Positions 8,073 through 17,291 of a stretch of 50,215 nucleotides of DNA are shown in pieces. The stretch's first letter is position 1. Each line of letters starts with the position of its first letter. A model generated the notes under the pieces. That model was given only the letters and a program-made list of their open reading frames with translations. It was not told the origin of the DNA and made no database searches. The stretch covers positions 1 through 50,215 of the forward strand of contig DAOURR010000008.1 in the NCBI GenBank assembly GCA_030627625.1, written 5' to 3'. The DNA is from UBA3103 sp002365855 (lineage in GTDB: Bacteria; Bacillota; Desulfotomaculia; Desulfotomaculales; Pelotomaculaceae). Position numbers and translations under genes: made by a program.

Positions 8073-9242
8073 TCAGCCTGCTATCTTCTGCTGCATCAGT
8101 TCTATCGCCCTGTCCAGCTGGGAGTCACGGGACCAGTCATCCAGGGGCTGGACGGTAAAGTCCGGCTCAACTCCTTTTTGATGAATGTCGTTCCTAAGAG
8201 GGGTCAGGTAGCGGGCCGTGGTCAACTTCAGCCCTGCACCGTTGTCAAGGGGAAATACCGTCTGCACAATTCCCTTGCCGAATGTTTTTCCACCTACCAA
8301 AGTTCCCGCTCCGGTGTCTTTTACAGCTCCGGCCAGGATTTCAGCCGCACTGGCGCTGCCACCGTTGATCAATACTACCAGCGGAAGCTGGATTGTCCGC
8401 CCTTCCGACGGGAACTCCTGGTCCCTGCCGAGCCGGTAGTCAATATATACAATAGGTCCCTTGGGAATGAAATTCTTGGCCACGTTTACCGCGGCAATGA
8501 GTTCACCGCCCGGGTTATCGCGCAGATCCAAAATAAGTCCTTTCACACGCTCGCCCTGCAGTGTGTTCAGGGTCTCTCTCATCTCCTCAGCCGTACGCTC
8601 GGTAAATTGGCTGATAGCTACGTAACCGATGTTAGAGCCGGGCAGGACATGCCCCTCTACTGTGGGCACGTTAATTTCTTCCCTAACCAGTTCAAAGTGC
8701 AGCGGTTCGGGGGCGCCCTGCCTGCTGACAGTCAACTTTATGGCGGATCCAACCGGGCCACGCATCAAATTTATAGCAGTTTCAAGCTCCAACCCTTTGG
8801 CGTCACTGTCATTGATATGGGTTATTATATCCCCGGCAACGATCCCCTTCTTTGCAGCCGGTGTTCCTGAATAGGCGCGCACCACCGTAAGGTACTGTTC
8901 TTTTACCCCCACCAGAATGCCCAGGCCGCCAAACGACCCTTTAATCTGGTCCTGAAGCTGGGAAAATGTCTGGGGATCGAGGTAAACAGAGTAAGGGTCG
9001 TTCAGCGAATTTACAATCCCTTTAATCGCCCCGTCTACCAAGAGGGTGGTGTTGACCGGAACCAGGTACTGGGTCCTGACAAGAGTTATAACCTTGATTA
9101 AATTGCTAAAATGCTTGTAATTGCTGGCAAATAAACCGCCCGCGACGATAACCAGGGCAAAGATAAAAACCGCCAGAACCTTCAGCCACTTGCCGCCTCC
9201 GGACCTGGCATACAAGTCGTTGTTTCCCAATAATCTTAACAC
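8073..9242 (-). CDS. S41 C-terminal processing protease (CtpA/CtpB type)
   Basis: A membrane-anchored serine protease. There is one N-terminal helix (about 20-40 from the longest start, VLAVFIFALVIVAGGLFA), a PDZ domain (about 95-180: GSFGGLGILVGVKEQYLTVVRAY, AAKKGIVAGDIITHIND), then the S41 catalytic core. The nucleophile is in NGGSASAAEILAG and the general-base Lys in GGKTFGKGIVQ. CtpB-type enzymes cut regulators of sporulation or division; here the neighbours are FtsEX and an M23 activator, suggesting a wall-hydrolase substrate. The start is uncertain: TTG 9260 coincides with the likely transcription start, GTG 9242 and TTG 9230 (9 nt from AGGTG) are alternatives. A terminator upstream makes it a separate transcription unit from ftsEX. 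Confidence 0.93.
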   Translation of the reverse strand: MLRLLGNNDLYARSGGGKWLKVLAVFIFALVIVAGGLFASNYKHFSNLIKVITLVRTQYLVPVNTTLLVDGAIKGIVNSLNDPYSVYLDPQTFSQLQDQIKGSFGGLGILVGVKEQYLTVVRAYSGTPAAKKGIVAGDIITHINDSDAKGLELETAINLMRGPVGSAIKLTVSRQGAPEPLHFELVREEINVPTVEGHVLPGSNIGYVAISQFTERTAEEMRETLNTLQGERVKGLILDLRDNPGGELIAAVNVAKNFIPKGPIVYIDYRLGRDQEFPSEGRTIQLPLVVLINGGSASAAEILAGAVKDTGAGTLVGGKTFGKGIVQTVFPLDNGAGLKLTTARYLTPLRNDIHQKGVEPDFTVQPLDDWSRDSQLDRAIELMQQKIAG

Positions 9243-9267
9243 CTGCCGTTCTATCCTCAATACGTTT

Positions 9268-9273
9268 ATTATA
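9268..9273 (-). promoter_or_regulatory. Possible -10 box for ctpA
   Basis: TATAAT on the minus strand, 7-8 nt before the longest ctpA start. The best -35 candidate (TTGTAA at 9294-9299) is 20 bp away, which is too far for a strong sigma-A promoter. It supports a downstream translation start. Confidence 0.35.
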
Positions 9274-9305
9274 CTACAACAAACTGGGAATAATTACAAC
9301 TGTAC

Positions 9306-9333
9306 AAAAAAAGAGCCCCAAAAGATAGAGGCT
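9306..9333 (-). terminator. Terminator between the EnvC-like gene and ctpA
   Basis: A 6-bp stem (9328-9333 with 9314-9319, one wobble) with an 8-nt loop is followed on the minus strand by seven T residues (9312-9306). It ends the ftsE-ftsX-EnvC transcript. Confidence 0.65.
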
Positions 9334-9348
9334 GCCCATAAATCCCCT

Positions 9349-9383
9349 TGTTGTTTAAAGGCGCTCGTTGCCTTCAAACAACA
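9349..9383. repeat. Long hairpin after the EnvC-like gene
   Basis: A 14-bp stem with one mismatch (9349-9362 with 9370-9383) and a 7-nt loop. It has no T-run. Lying between the EnvC-like stop and the terminator, it could protect the mRNA 3' end. Confidence 0.5.
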
Positions 9384-9444
9384 GCGGCTAACAAATTAAC
9401 AAACCCTCTTTATTAACAAAACAAAACTTTACACTTCAGGTGGA

Positions 9445-10566
9445 TTAGAAATAATTTAACGGGTTTACGGGACTTCCGTTCAACCTCACCGAAAAATCCA
9501 GGTGCGGCCCGGTGGAAAGTCCTGTACTGCCGACCCTGGCTATAGCGTCGCCCTTCCTTACTTCCTGTCCCTGGGAAACAAGCTGGGCAGACAGGTGCGA
9601 GTAGAGGGTTGTAAGCCCGCCGCCGTGGTCGATCATGACAATATTACCGTAGCCGCTCATATAGCCTACGTCAATGACAGTTCCGTCGTGCGCGGCCACT
9701 ACGGTGACGCCTGTGTTCGCAGGTATGTCGATCCCGTTATGCATCCTGCTGGTTCCCAAAATGGGGTGTACACGGGGGCCAAAATACGATGATATATATG
9801 TATTACCGGGTACAGGCCAGGCGAATGGCCCTTCGGAAAGTGGCCTATCCTTGGAACGCAGCTGGGCGATCCGGCGCAGGATCTCCTGCTCCTGAGCCTC
9901 CAGTTTTGCAGCCTCGGCCTCGATGTCCCACATATTGCGCTCGGCCTCCCGCAAGAGTGCGCTCCTCTCGTTCTGCTTGGACGCCAGCTCCTGGCGCGCC
10001 GCATCCTGCTCGGCAATCATGGTGTTAAGCCTTTCCTGCTTCACCTGAAGATCAGCCTTCTTATTATTTAACGCCTGACGATCAGCCTTGACCAGCTCGA
10101 TGGTCGAAGCGTCCTGTTGCACAACCCGTTTAAGCAGCTCAAAGCGGTTGACGAAATCGCTGAAATCCTTGGCTTCAAACAGGACTTCGAGATAGCTGAC
10201 GTTGCCCACCTCGTACATGGTGCGGACTCTTTGATTAAGCAGCTCCGTGCTTTTATTAAGCTTGATCCGGGCTTCTTCAAGTTCTTCCTCGGTCTTGAAC
10301 AAGTTTTGTCTGGTATCTGAAAGACTGCCTTCAAGATCCTTCAGCTGCAGTGTTCTTTCACTGATTGACCTGTTAAGCAGCGAAACCTGCCGGGAATAGT
10401 CATTGACAACAACCTTAGCCTGGTTAACCTCATCCCTTTTCTCGTTCAGCAGCTGTCTGGTTTCGTTGAGCTGTTGGTCAAGTTCATCTCCATAAGCCGC
10501 CCCAAGAGTAACCAGCAGCATTAATAAAACCACTCCAAAGGTCAAGGCTCTTTTTTTGAAAAACAT
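9445..10566 (-). CDS. EnvC-like murein hydrolase activator (coiled coil + M23)
   Basis: A secreted protein of 373 residues. The signal peptide (MFFKKRALTFGVVLLMLLVTLGAAYG) ends near residue 26. A long coiled coil (about 27-235, rich in QLNETRQLLNEKRDEVNQAK-like heptads) follows, then an M23/LytM domain (about 250-373). The zinc site looks complete: HNGIDI supplies His and Asp, and LYSHLS supplies the HxH-type second half. It may therefore be an active endopeptidase, unlike E. coli EnvC. The gene lies 42 bp after ftsX in the ftsE-ftsX operon. FtsEX is known to recruit and gate such coiled-coil hydrolases (PcsB, CwlO, EnvC), so that is the likely role here. ATG 10566 sits behind a GGGGGA site. 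Confidence 0.92.
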   Translation of the reverse strand: MFFKKRALTFGVVLLMLLVTLGAAYGDELDQQLNETRQLLNEKRDEVNQAKVVVNDYSRQVSLLNRSISERTLQLKDLEGSLSDTRQNLFKTEEELEEARIKLNKSTELLNQRVRTMYEVGNVSYLEVLFEAKDFSDFVNRFELLKRVVQQDASTIELVKADRQALNNKKADLQVKQERLNTMIAEQDAARQELASKQNERSALLREAERNMWDIEAEAAKLEAQEQEILRRIAQLRSKDRPLSEGPFAWPVPGNTYISSYFGPRVHPILGTSRMHNGIDIPANTGVTVVAAHDGTVIDVGYMSGYGNIVMIDHGGGLTTLYSHLSAQLVSQGQEVRKGDAIARVGSTGLSTGPHLDFSVRLNGSPVNPLNYF

Positions 10567-10607
10567 TCTTATTCCCCCGATACCAGATAAAATGTATCAT
10601 AACTGAG

Positions 10608-11495
10608 TTATACTTTGAGGAACCTGCGCATGCTGATCATGCTGCCCGCCGCCCCGATGGCTAGTCCCAGAGCAAGGATGCCTTCCATCAGGGGTATGAT
10701 TAATTTCCGATCGGTTACCAGCTGCATAAATGGCAGTGAAATCTGAATGTTGCCAATCAGTGAAAGATATCCAAAATACACGACCAATACTGCCAAGGCC
10801 GACCCTGAAAATCCCAGAACCATGCCTTCCAGAAGGAATGGCAGGCGTACAAACCAGTTGGTCGCACCAAGAAACTTCATAATACCAATTTCCTTGCGCC
10901 TGGAAAAAACCGAGAGACGAATGGTGGTAGCAATCAGGAAAACCGCGGCGATACCCAGCAGGATCATGGTCAGCAGTCCCGCTGTACGCACCCACCTGCT
11001 CAGGGTGAGCAGTTTCTCCACCACGCCCTGTCCGTAACGCACCTGCTCAACCAGGCTGTAGGTTTCCAGATGTTGGGCCAGGGACGCTACCTGTTCCACG
11101 TTATAGGTCCTGATTCTGAACGTATCCGGCAGAGGGTTTTTTTCCTCCAAACCGGCGAGAATATCCTTTTTGTCTCCGAAATTATCCTTCATCTCTTCCA
11201 GCGCCTGCTCTTTGGGCACATACTTGACCTCGGCTACCTCGGACAAAGACTCCAGCTTCAGCTTTAAGTTATTAACGTCGTTGACAGATGCCCCCTCATT
11301 TAAAAAGGCGCTGATTTCAACGCTGGACTCCAGGTTAGCCGCGATATTATTGGCATTTAACACAAGCAGCAGAGAACAGCCCAAAATCAAAAGGGATACT
11401 GCCACTACCCCAACTGACGTCACTGAAAGCCAACTGTTGCGAATTATTGACTGAACCGCTTCCCGCAGGTAGTAAGTTATTGTTTTAAGCCTCAT
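10608..11495 (-). CDS. ftsX: Cell-division/ABC-type protein FtsX
   Basis: A 295-residue membrane protein with the FtsX layout: a cytoplasmic N-terminus (MRLKTITYYLREAVQSIIRNSW), helix 1 (about 22-45), a large extracellular domain (about 50-165), then three helices (about 170-295). It transmits FtsE ATPase activity across the membrane to a peptidoglycan hydrolase or activator, here probably the EnvC-like product of the next gene. I chose ATG 11495, behind an AAGGG site, because it gives the conserved family start; an upstream ATG at 11519 would add eight atypical residues. The start overlaps the ftsE stop by 11 bp, a sign of translational coupling. Confidence 0.95.
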   Translation of the reverse strand: MRLKTITYYLREAVQSIIRNSWLSVTSVGVVAVSLLILGCSLLLVLNANNIAANLESSVEISAFLNEGASVNDVNNLKLKLESLSEVAEVKYVPKEQALEEMKDNFGDKKDILAGLEEKNPLPDTFRIRTYNVEQVASLAQHLETYSLVEQVRYGQGVVEKLLTLSRWVRTAGLLTMILLGIAAVFLIATTIRLSVFSRRKEIGIMKFLGATNWFVRLPFLLEGMVLGFSGSALAVLVVYFGYLSLIGNIQISLPFMQLVTDRKLIIPLMEGILALGLAIGAAGSMISMRRFLKV

Positions 11496-12171
11496 AGCGG
11501 TAAGACCCTTCTTCCTCATCCCGCACTACTTTACCGCCAGACAGCTCCACGACGCGCCTTTTCATGGCGTCTACAATATCCCAGGCATGGGATGCCATGA
11601 TAATGGTGGTCCCACGCCGGTTAATATCTAAAAGCAGTTTCATCAATTCCCAGGCTGTTTCCGGATCCAGGTTGCCGGTAGGTTCGTCGGCTATAATCAG
11701 GAGCGGGTTGTTGACAATCGCACGGGCCACGCTAACTCTTTGCTGCTCGCCTCCGGAGAGGTGGTCAGGAAAAACAGAAGATTTTTCCGTAAGGCCCACC
11801 ATTCCCAGCACAGCGGGAACTGCCTTTCTGATCTCCCGGTTCGATGCGCCGACAACCTCCAGGGCGAAGGCCACGTTTTCAAAAACAGTTTTTTGGGGGA
11901 GCAGGCGAAAATCCTGGAAGATCATGCCTATTTTGCGCCGCAGATATGGGACTTCCCGGGGTCTCATGCGGACGATACTTTTCCCGTTGAAAATAATATG
12001 CCCCCGTGAGGGCAGCTCTTCCCGGTACAAGAGCTTGGTCAAGGTTGACTTTCCCGCCCCGCTGGGTCCGACCAGAAACACAAACTCGCCTTTACGGATG
12101 CGCAGGGTAACATCGGAAAGGGCTCTAACATCATTAGCGTAAATTTTGGTGACATTTTGTAATTGGATCAA
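11485..12171 (-). CDS. ftsE: Cell-division ATP-binding protein FtsE
   Basis: The ABC ATPase of the FtsEX complex, 228 residues. The Walker A motif GPSGAGKST is at about 35-43, the signature LSGGEQQR at about 137, Walker B with LLIIADEPTGNLDP at about 155-168, and the switch His in MASHAWD. I chose TTG 12171 because it gives the family start MIQLQNVTKIY and sits 6 nt after AGAGGTG; GTG 12180 overlaps that site. It is the first gene of an operon continuing with ftsX and the EnvC-like gene. No -35/-10 pair was convincing in the 258 bp upstream. Confidence 0.96.
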   Translation of the reverse strand: MIQLQNVTKIYANDVRALSDVTLRIRKGEFVFLVGPSGAGKSTLTKLLYREELPSRGHIIFNGKSIVRMRPREVPYLRRKIGMIFQDFRLLPQKTVFENVAFALEVVGASNREIRKAVPAVLGMVGLTEKSSVFPDHLSGGEQQRVSVARAIVNNPLLIIADEPTGNLDPETAWELMKLLLDINRRGTTIIMASHAWDIVDAMKRRVVELSGGKVVRDEEEGSYRYEA

Positions 12172-12314
12172 ACCTTGCACCTCTCATTTGCAATCATTGG
12201 CAGTTTTCGGAGCCTTTGTGCCAGGTATCCAATTCTATGATTGGGAAGCAACGACAGAACACAACACGTGCTTGAGTAATTCGACAGCAGGACTTAGAAT
12301 CCTCCCTATTTGGG

Positions 12315-12352
12315 GAAAAAAAGATAAAGAACCGGTAATCCAGGCTCTTTAT
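12315..12352 (-). terminator. Terminator downstream of yitT
   Basis: A 10-bp stem with one mismatch (12343-12352 with 12324-12333) and a 9-nt loop is followed on the minus strand by a T-rich run at 12322-12315. It lies about 80 bp beyond the YitT-family stop. The 258-bp gap to ftsE (12172-12429) otherwise holds nothing recognisable; a plus-strand frame through it has no ribosome site. Confidence 0.75.
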
Positions 12353-12429
12353 TCCAACATATTTTTATTAAGCTTTAAACAATTGCCTGCTATAAAAAGT
12401 AAGTAGCCTGAGCATTAACATTTCTTGCT

Positions 12430-13272
12430 TCATCTAAACACTTTGAAACCCTCGCCTAGCACCTCGTGCACATCCGCCAGGATCACAAAGGCCTGCGGGT
12501 CAATTTCATAAACCAGGTCTTTCAGGCGGGTAACCTCCGAGCGGTGAACTACTGAGAGGATAACCTCTTTTTGGTCGCCTGTAAAAACACCGCGTGCGGT
12601 CCATGCCGTAGCGCCCCGGTTTAGTTTTTTAACAATGGAATCTGATATCTCTGCCGGACGGTTGGAAATGATTAGAAAGGCCCTGGAACAACTAAACCCT
12701 TCCTGAACCAGGTCGATCATCCAGGCGGTCACAAAAATGGTTATCAGCGCGTACATCGCCAGCTCGGCCGATTGAAAAACAATCCCTGCCGCGATCACGA
12801 CCGAAGCGTCTACCAGAAAAAGCAACTGTCCAATATTAGCCCCGGTATAGGTCCGCAGCACGGCAGCGGCGAGATCGGTTCCTCCCGTGGTACCGTTATG
12901 ACGAAAAACCAGTCCCAGGCCAAGACCTACCAGCACACCTCCAAAAAGGCTGGCAAGCAGGATGTCCTGGGTCGGCGCCGGCAGGAAGGGAGCGAGGGCG
13001 TCAACTGCCAGGGAGAGGGCAATGGTACCAAAAAGGGAACGAAACCCGAACCGCAGCCCCATCCGGTAAATGCCCATGGCAAAAAGTGGCACATTCAGGA
13101 CCAGCATGGCTAAACCTACAGGGACGTTGATTAAGTAGTACAAAATGGTGGCAATGCCGCTTACTCCTCCGGCCGCTATCTTGTTGGGAATAAGAAACAT
13201 GTCCAGTCCCAGGGCGATCAAGATCACCCCAATGCTTGCGCCAGCTATCTCCCGGAGTATTATTAACACCAT
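12430..13272 (-). CDS. YitT-family membrane protein (DUF161 + DUF2179)
   Basis: A 280-residue integral membrane protein with about five to six helices in residues 1-190, including the duplicated DUF161 pattern (GLDMFLIPNKIAAGGVSGIA and RHNGTTGGTDLAA). A soluble DUF2179 domain follows at about 200-280 (RGATAWTARGVFTGDQKEVILSVV). These proteins are common in Firmicutes in several copies; their substrate is not established. I chose ATG 13272 (MVLIILREIAG), 8 nt after TTTGGAG. The TTG 45 bp upstream gives 15 extra, atypical residues. The gene has its own terminator and lies downstream of prfB's. Confidence 0.88.
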   Translation of the reverse strand: MVLIILREIAGASIGVILIALGLDMFLIPNKIAAGGVSGIATILYYLINVPVGLAMLVLNVPLFAMGIYRMGLRFGFRSLFGTIALSLAVDALAPFLPAPTQDILLASLFGGVLVGLGLGLVFRHNGTTGGTDLAAAVLRTYTGANIGQLLFLVDASVVIAAGIVFQSAELAMYALITIFVTAWMIDLVQEGFSCSRAFLIISNRPAEISDSIVKKLNRGATAWTARGVFTGDQKEVILSVVHRSEVTRLKDLVYEIDPQAFVILADVHEVLGEGFKVFR

Positions 13273-13365
13273 TTGCGACACTCCAAAAATACGTAAATCG
13301 TAGGATATGGCATTCAATGCTAGGATATCCAGAATACACCGGGCCTATGAACGCTTAATGGAATC

Positions 13366-13393
13366 AAAAAAAAGCGCCGCATTTGTGCGGCGC
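13366..13393 (-). terminator. Terminator of the secA-prfB operon
   Basis: A perfect 8-bp stem GCGCCGCA/TGCGGCGC (13374-13381 with 13386-13393), a 4-nt loop, and eight T residues on the minus strand (13373-13366), placed 22 bp after the prfB stop. A textbook intrinsic terminator. Confidence 0.92.
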
Positions 13394-13415
13394 GGCTGTG
13401 CTGTCGATATTAATG

Positions 13416-14529
13416 TTATTGTAGCCGGGCTTTTTCCCGCAGGTAAGCCGCGACGAAGGAGTCTATTTCCCCATCCATAACAGCGCCGACGTTCCCCATT
13501 TCCTCCCCGGTGCGGTGGTCCTTAACCAGGCTGTAGGGTTGAAAAACGTATGAGCGGATCTGGCTCCCCCAGGATATTTCCTGGTGGTCGCTGCGCAGGG
13601 CGGCTAGCTCTGCCTCTTTCTTGCGCATTTCCATGTCTGTTAGCTTGGCTTTGAGCATTTTCATGGCTGTCAGGCGGTTTGACAGCTGCGAGCGCTCGTT
13701 CTGGCAGGACACCACGATGCCAGATGGAAGGTGCGTGATACGAACTGCAGAGTCAGTTTTATTCACGTGCTGCCCGCCCGCTCCCCCGGAGCGGTAGGTG
13801 TCAATTCTCAAATCTTCCTGGCTGATCTGCACGTCAACGTCATCTTCCACTTCCGGCAAAACGTCAACGGAGGCGAAGGAGGTATGGCGCCGCCCCGCAG
13901 CGTCAAAGGGTGAAACCCGGACCAGGCGGTGCACGCCCTTTTCCGAGCGGAGGTAACCATAAGCGTTAGGACCGACCACCTCAATGGTCGCGCTCTTGGT
14001 GCCCGCCTCGTCACCCGGCAGCATATCAAGGATTTCCACTTTAAACCGGTGCCGCTCCGCCCACCTGGTATACATCCGCAGCAGCATCTCTACCCAGTCC
14101 TGAGCTTCGGTGCCCCCTGCGCCCGCGTGAAGGGATATGATGGCGTTGCCCCGGTCATAAGGCCCGTTTAAAAGGACAGCCAGCTCCAGTTCCGCTACCC
14201 TTCTGGATACCGAAACCAGGCCACTTTTTAATTCCGCAAAAATAGCCTCGTCTTCCTCGTCTTCACCCAATTCAACAAGCACACACAAATCCTCGTAGTC
14301 ACCAGCCAGTTCCTCAAAAACATTGACCCGGTCACGCAGGGCGGCCACACGCTGGACAATTTTTTGAGCTGTATCCTGGTCGTCCCAAAAACCCGGGGCT
14401 AGCATCTGCTTTTCCAGCAGGGAAATTTCCTCTTCCTTTTGGACTATGTCAAAGAGAAACCCTCAAATCATTCAGCCTTTTACCCATGGACTCAATTTCT
14501 TTTTTTGATTCAGCAAACAAGATGATCAC
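13416..14529 (-). CDS. prfB: Peptide chain release factor 2, programmed +1 frameshift
   Basis: RF2 ends translation at UGA and UAA codons. The gene is in two frames. A 26-codon leader starts at GTG 14529 (GGAG site 8 nt upstream), ends in RLNDLRVSL and meets an in-frame UGA at 14451-14449. Slipping +1 on CUU continues as LDIVQKEEEISLLEKQMLAPGFWDD and runs to 13416, giving about 370 residues, the normal RF2 length. The stop-codon recognition tripeptide SPF (VRVSPFDAAG, about 206-208) and the catalytic GGQ (SGGAGGQHVNK, about 251-253) are both present. The start lies 25 bp after the secA stop, so secA-prfB is an operon. Annotating only the 3' frame would lose about 41 residues. Confidence 0.95.
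14448..14463 (-). promoter_or_regulatory. RF2 programmed frameshift site
   Basis: The minus-strand codons are AGG GTT TCT CTT TGA C. As in the E. coli site, an AGG block placed three codons before the shift codon pairs with 16S rRNA, and CUU-UGA-C allows slippage to UUU in competition with termination by RF2 itself. This autoregulates RF2 supply. The Shine-Dalgarno-like block is shorter than in E. coli (GAGGG rather than AGGGGG). Confidence 0.92.
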
Positions 14530-14554
14530 CAATCCTACTCCATTTTTAAATACA

Positions 14555-17212
14555 CTACACGGCTTCTGCCCGGCCGCAGCATTTTTTGAACTTTTTGCCG
14601 CTGCCGCACGGGCAGGGATCATTGCGGCCCACTTTAATTTCCCTGCGGGCAGGCTGTTTAGAGCCCTCGTCACCCCGGTTTTCCATCACCTGGCGCTTCT
14701 GCTGCTGCTCGGGCTGAACCACGTTAACCCGGAAGATATACCGCACTACATCTTCTTGAATCATATCGATCATATTCTGAAACATTTCGTATCCTTCAAA
14801 CTTGTATTCAATCAGGGGATCCTTCTGCCCATACGCGCGGAGTCCGATACCCTCCCTGAGCTGGTCCATGGCGTCCAGGTGGTCCATCCACTTTTCATCC
14901 ACGATCCTCAGCATGATTGCCTGCTCAATCTCGCGCATGGTTTCCGGGCCTAATTCCTGTTCCCTTTCCTCGTAAGCCTCGTGGGACTTTTCAACCAGAA
15001 TATTTCTGAGCTCCTTGCGCTCCATTCCTTCAATCTCTTCAACAGTCAAATTTCTCCCTGGAAGAAACAGCTGGCCGGCATGTTCCAACAGACCATTTAA
15101 GTCCCACTCTTCCGGATAAACCCCTTCCGGCGCGTAAGCGCTAACCGTGCGCTCTACACTGGCTTCAATCATCTCCAGGATATTTTCCTTCATGTTTTCC
15201 CCGGTCAGTACCTGACGCCGCTGCTTGTAGATCAGCTCCCGCTGCTGGTTCATCACGTCGTCGTATTGAAGAACGTGCTTGCGGATGTCAAAGTTGCGGT
15301 TTTCCACCCGCTTCTGGGCCGTCTCGATGGACTTTGTGATCATGTTATGCTCTATCGGCATATCTTCTTCAATTCCCAGGCGTTCCATGATCCCTGTAAT
15401 GTTATCCGAACCGAAAAGCCTCAGCAAATCATCTTCCAGAGAGCTGTAAAACTGAGTAGAGCCAGGATCGCCCTGGCGGCCGCACCGGCCCCGGAGCTGG
15501 TTGTCAATCCGCCGGCTTTCATGCCGCTCCGTGCCCAGGATGTGGAGCCCTCCTAATTCAACAACGCGGCGCCACTCTTCTTCGCTCTGCTTTTTGTGTT
15601 TTTCCTGAAGGACTCTTAACGCCTGTTCGTCCGGCTCAGCCGTGAGATCAGTGAGTTCTCCGGCAGCTTCAAAGTTTTGATTCTGGCGGCTCAGGTCCTG
15701 TCTGGCAAGAAAATCAGGGTTGCCGCCCAGCAGGATATCGGTACCCCGCCCGGCCATATTGGTAGCAATGGTCACAGATCCGAGACGGCCTGCTTGGGCC
15801 ACTATCTCAGCTTCTTTGTCATGGAATTTGGCATTAAGCACCTGGTGGGGAACGCCTTTCTTTTTAAGCATGCCGCTCAGGATTTCCGATTTTTCTATAG
15901 ATATAGTCCCTACAAGAACCGGCTGCCCCGCTTTATGCCTGGCAACGATTTCCTCAACTACCGCCCGGAACTTGGCCGGCTCGGTCTTGTAAATCACATC
16001 CGGCATGTCTTTGCGTATCATCGGCTTGTTGGTGGGTATGACCAACACGTCCAACCCGTATATCTTTTTAAATTCCTGTTCCTCGGTGACCGCCGTGCCG
16101 GTCATGCCGGCCAGCTTGTCGTACATCCTGAAGTAGTTTTGAAAAGTGATAGTCGCCAGGGTTTGGGATTCTCTCTCGATCTTGACACCTTCCTTGGCCT
16201 CTATGGCCTGGTGCAGGCCGTCACTGTAGCGCCTGCCGAACATCAGCCGTCCGGTAAATTCATCCACGATGATTACCTGGCCGTCCTTAACTACGTAGTC
16301 TTTGTCTTTTTTCATGAGGCCGTGTGCCTTTAGCGCCTGGTTGAGATGGTGGGTGAGCTCGATGTTTTTATCGTCGTAAAGGTTTTCAACACCTAAAGTT
16401 CTCTCCACCTTGGCTACACCTGACTCAGTAATCGCCACGGTATGGGCCTTTTCGTCCACGTTGTAGTCGGTTTCCCTGATCAGGCGTGGTACAATCCTGG
16501 CAAAGGTATAGTATAAATCAGTGGACTTATCAGCCTGGCCCGAAATAATAAGCGGAGTCCTGGCTTCGTCAATGAGAATGCTGTCCACTTCGTCGACAAT
16601 GGCGTAGTGAAGCTCCCGCTGGACAAGCTGGTCCGGGTGCATGGCCATGTTGTCGCGCAGGTAATCGAAGCCGAACTCGTTGTTTGTGCCGTAGGCAACA
16701 TCGGAACGGTAGGCCCGCTTGCGGTTCTCCCAGTCGAGCCCGTGCACCACCAGGCCCACGCTCAAACCAAGATACCTGTAAATCTGGCCCATCCACTCAC
16801 TATCCCTGCGGGCAAGGTAGTCGTTCACAGTGATTACATGGACACCCCTGCCGGTCAGCGCGTTCAGGTAAACGGGAAGTGTGGCCACCAGGGTTTTACC
16901 TTCGCCTGTTTTCATCTCGGCGATACGACCCTGGTGCAGTCCGATCCCGCCCATTAACTGGACGTCAAAATGCCTCATGCCCAATACCCTACGAGATACT
17001 TCGCGCACCACGGCAAAGGCTTCGGGCAGGATATCATCCAAGGTCTGCCCCTGGTCCAGACTCTGCCTGAAAACTGCGGTCATACCCTTGAGATCATTTT
17101 CCGACATGGCAGCCATCTTTTGTTCCAGCTTATTAATTTCATCAACAACCCGCTGCAGTTTCTTGACTTCGCGGGCGTTATCATCCAGCCAGTTTTTAAT
17201 AAATCCGAGCAT
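14555..17212 (-). CDS. secA: Protein translocase ATPase SecA
   Basis: The motor of the Sec pathway, which pushes unfolded preproteins through SecYEG. The 885-residue length is usual for the family. Visible motifs: Walker A EMKTGEGKTL (about 100-109), the DEAD-type Walker B with AIVDEVDSILIDEARTPLIISG (about 205-225), the preprotein cross-linking region, motif NMAGRGTDILLGG (about 490), QLRGRCGRQGDPG, and a C-terminal SEC-C zinc motif (CPCGSGKKFKKCC) in the last 25 residues. ATG 17212 follows an AGAGGTGG site. It heads the secA-prfB operon. I see no frameshift or missing motif. Confidence 0.98.
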   Translation of the reverse strand: MLGFIKNWLDDNAREVKKLQRVVDEINKLEQKMAAMSENDLKGMTAVFRQSLDQGQTLDDILPEAFAVVREVSRRVLGMRHFDVQLMGGIGLHQGRIAEMKTGEGKTLVATLPVYLNALTGRGVHVITVNDYLARRDSEWMGQIYRYLGLSVGLVVHGLDWENRKRAYRSDVAYGTNNEFGFDYLRDNMAMHPDQLVQRELHYAIVDEVDSILIDEARTPLIISGQADKSTDLYYTFARIVPRLIRETDYNVDEKAHTVAITESGVAKVERTLGVENLYDDKNIELTHHLNQALKAHGLMKKDKDYVVKDGQVIIVDEFTGRLMFGRRYSDGLHQAIEAKEGVKIERESQTLATITFQNYFRMYDKLAGMTGTAVTEEQEFKKIYGLDVLVIPTNKPMIRKDMPDVIYKTEPAKFRAVVEEIVARHKAGQPVLVGTISIEKSEILSGMLKKKGVPHQVLNAKFHDKEAEIVAQAGRLGSVTIATNMAGRGTDILLGGNPDFLARQDLSRQNQNFEAAGELTDLTAEPDEQALRVLQEKHKKQSEEEWRRVVELGGLHILGTERHESRRIDNQLRGRCGRQGDPGSTQFYSSLEDDLLRLFGSDNITGIMERLGIEEDMPIEHNMITKSIETAQKRVENRNFDIRKHVLQYDDVMNQQRELIYKQRRQVLTGENMKENILEMIEASVERTVSAYAPEGVYPEEWDLNGLLEHAGQLFLPGRNLTVEEIEGMERKELRNILVEKSHEAYEEREQELGPETMREIEQAIMLRIVDEKWMDHLDAMDQLREGIGLRAYGQKDPLIEYKFEGYEMFQNMIDMIQEDVVRYIFRVNVVQPEQQQKRQVMENRGDEGSKQPARREIKVGRNDPCPCGSGKKFKKCCGRAEAV

Positions 17213-17291
17213 AAAACCACCTCTATCTTAGGCGCAATAACAGCAAAATAAGGAATCCTTACCTTGGTGTTTACGCCCATTCATCCTAATA

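Noticed and set aside
12146..12406. Plus-strand frame of 86 codons between ftsE and yitT
   Set aside because: No ribosome site, no recognisable domain, and it runs through the minus-strand terminator at 12315-12352.
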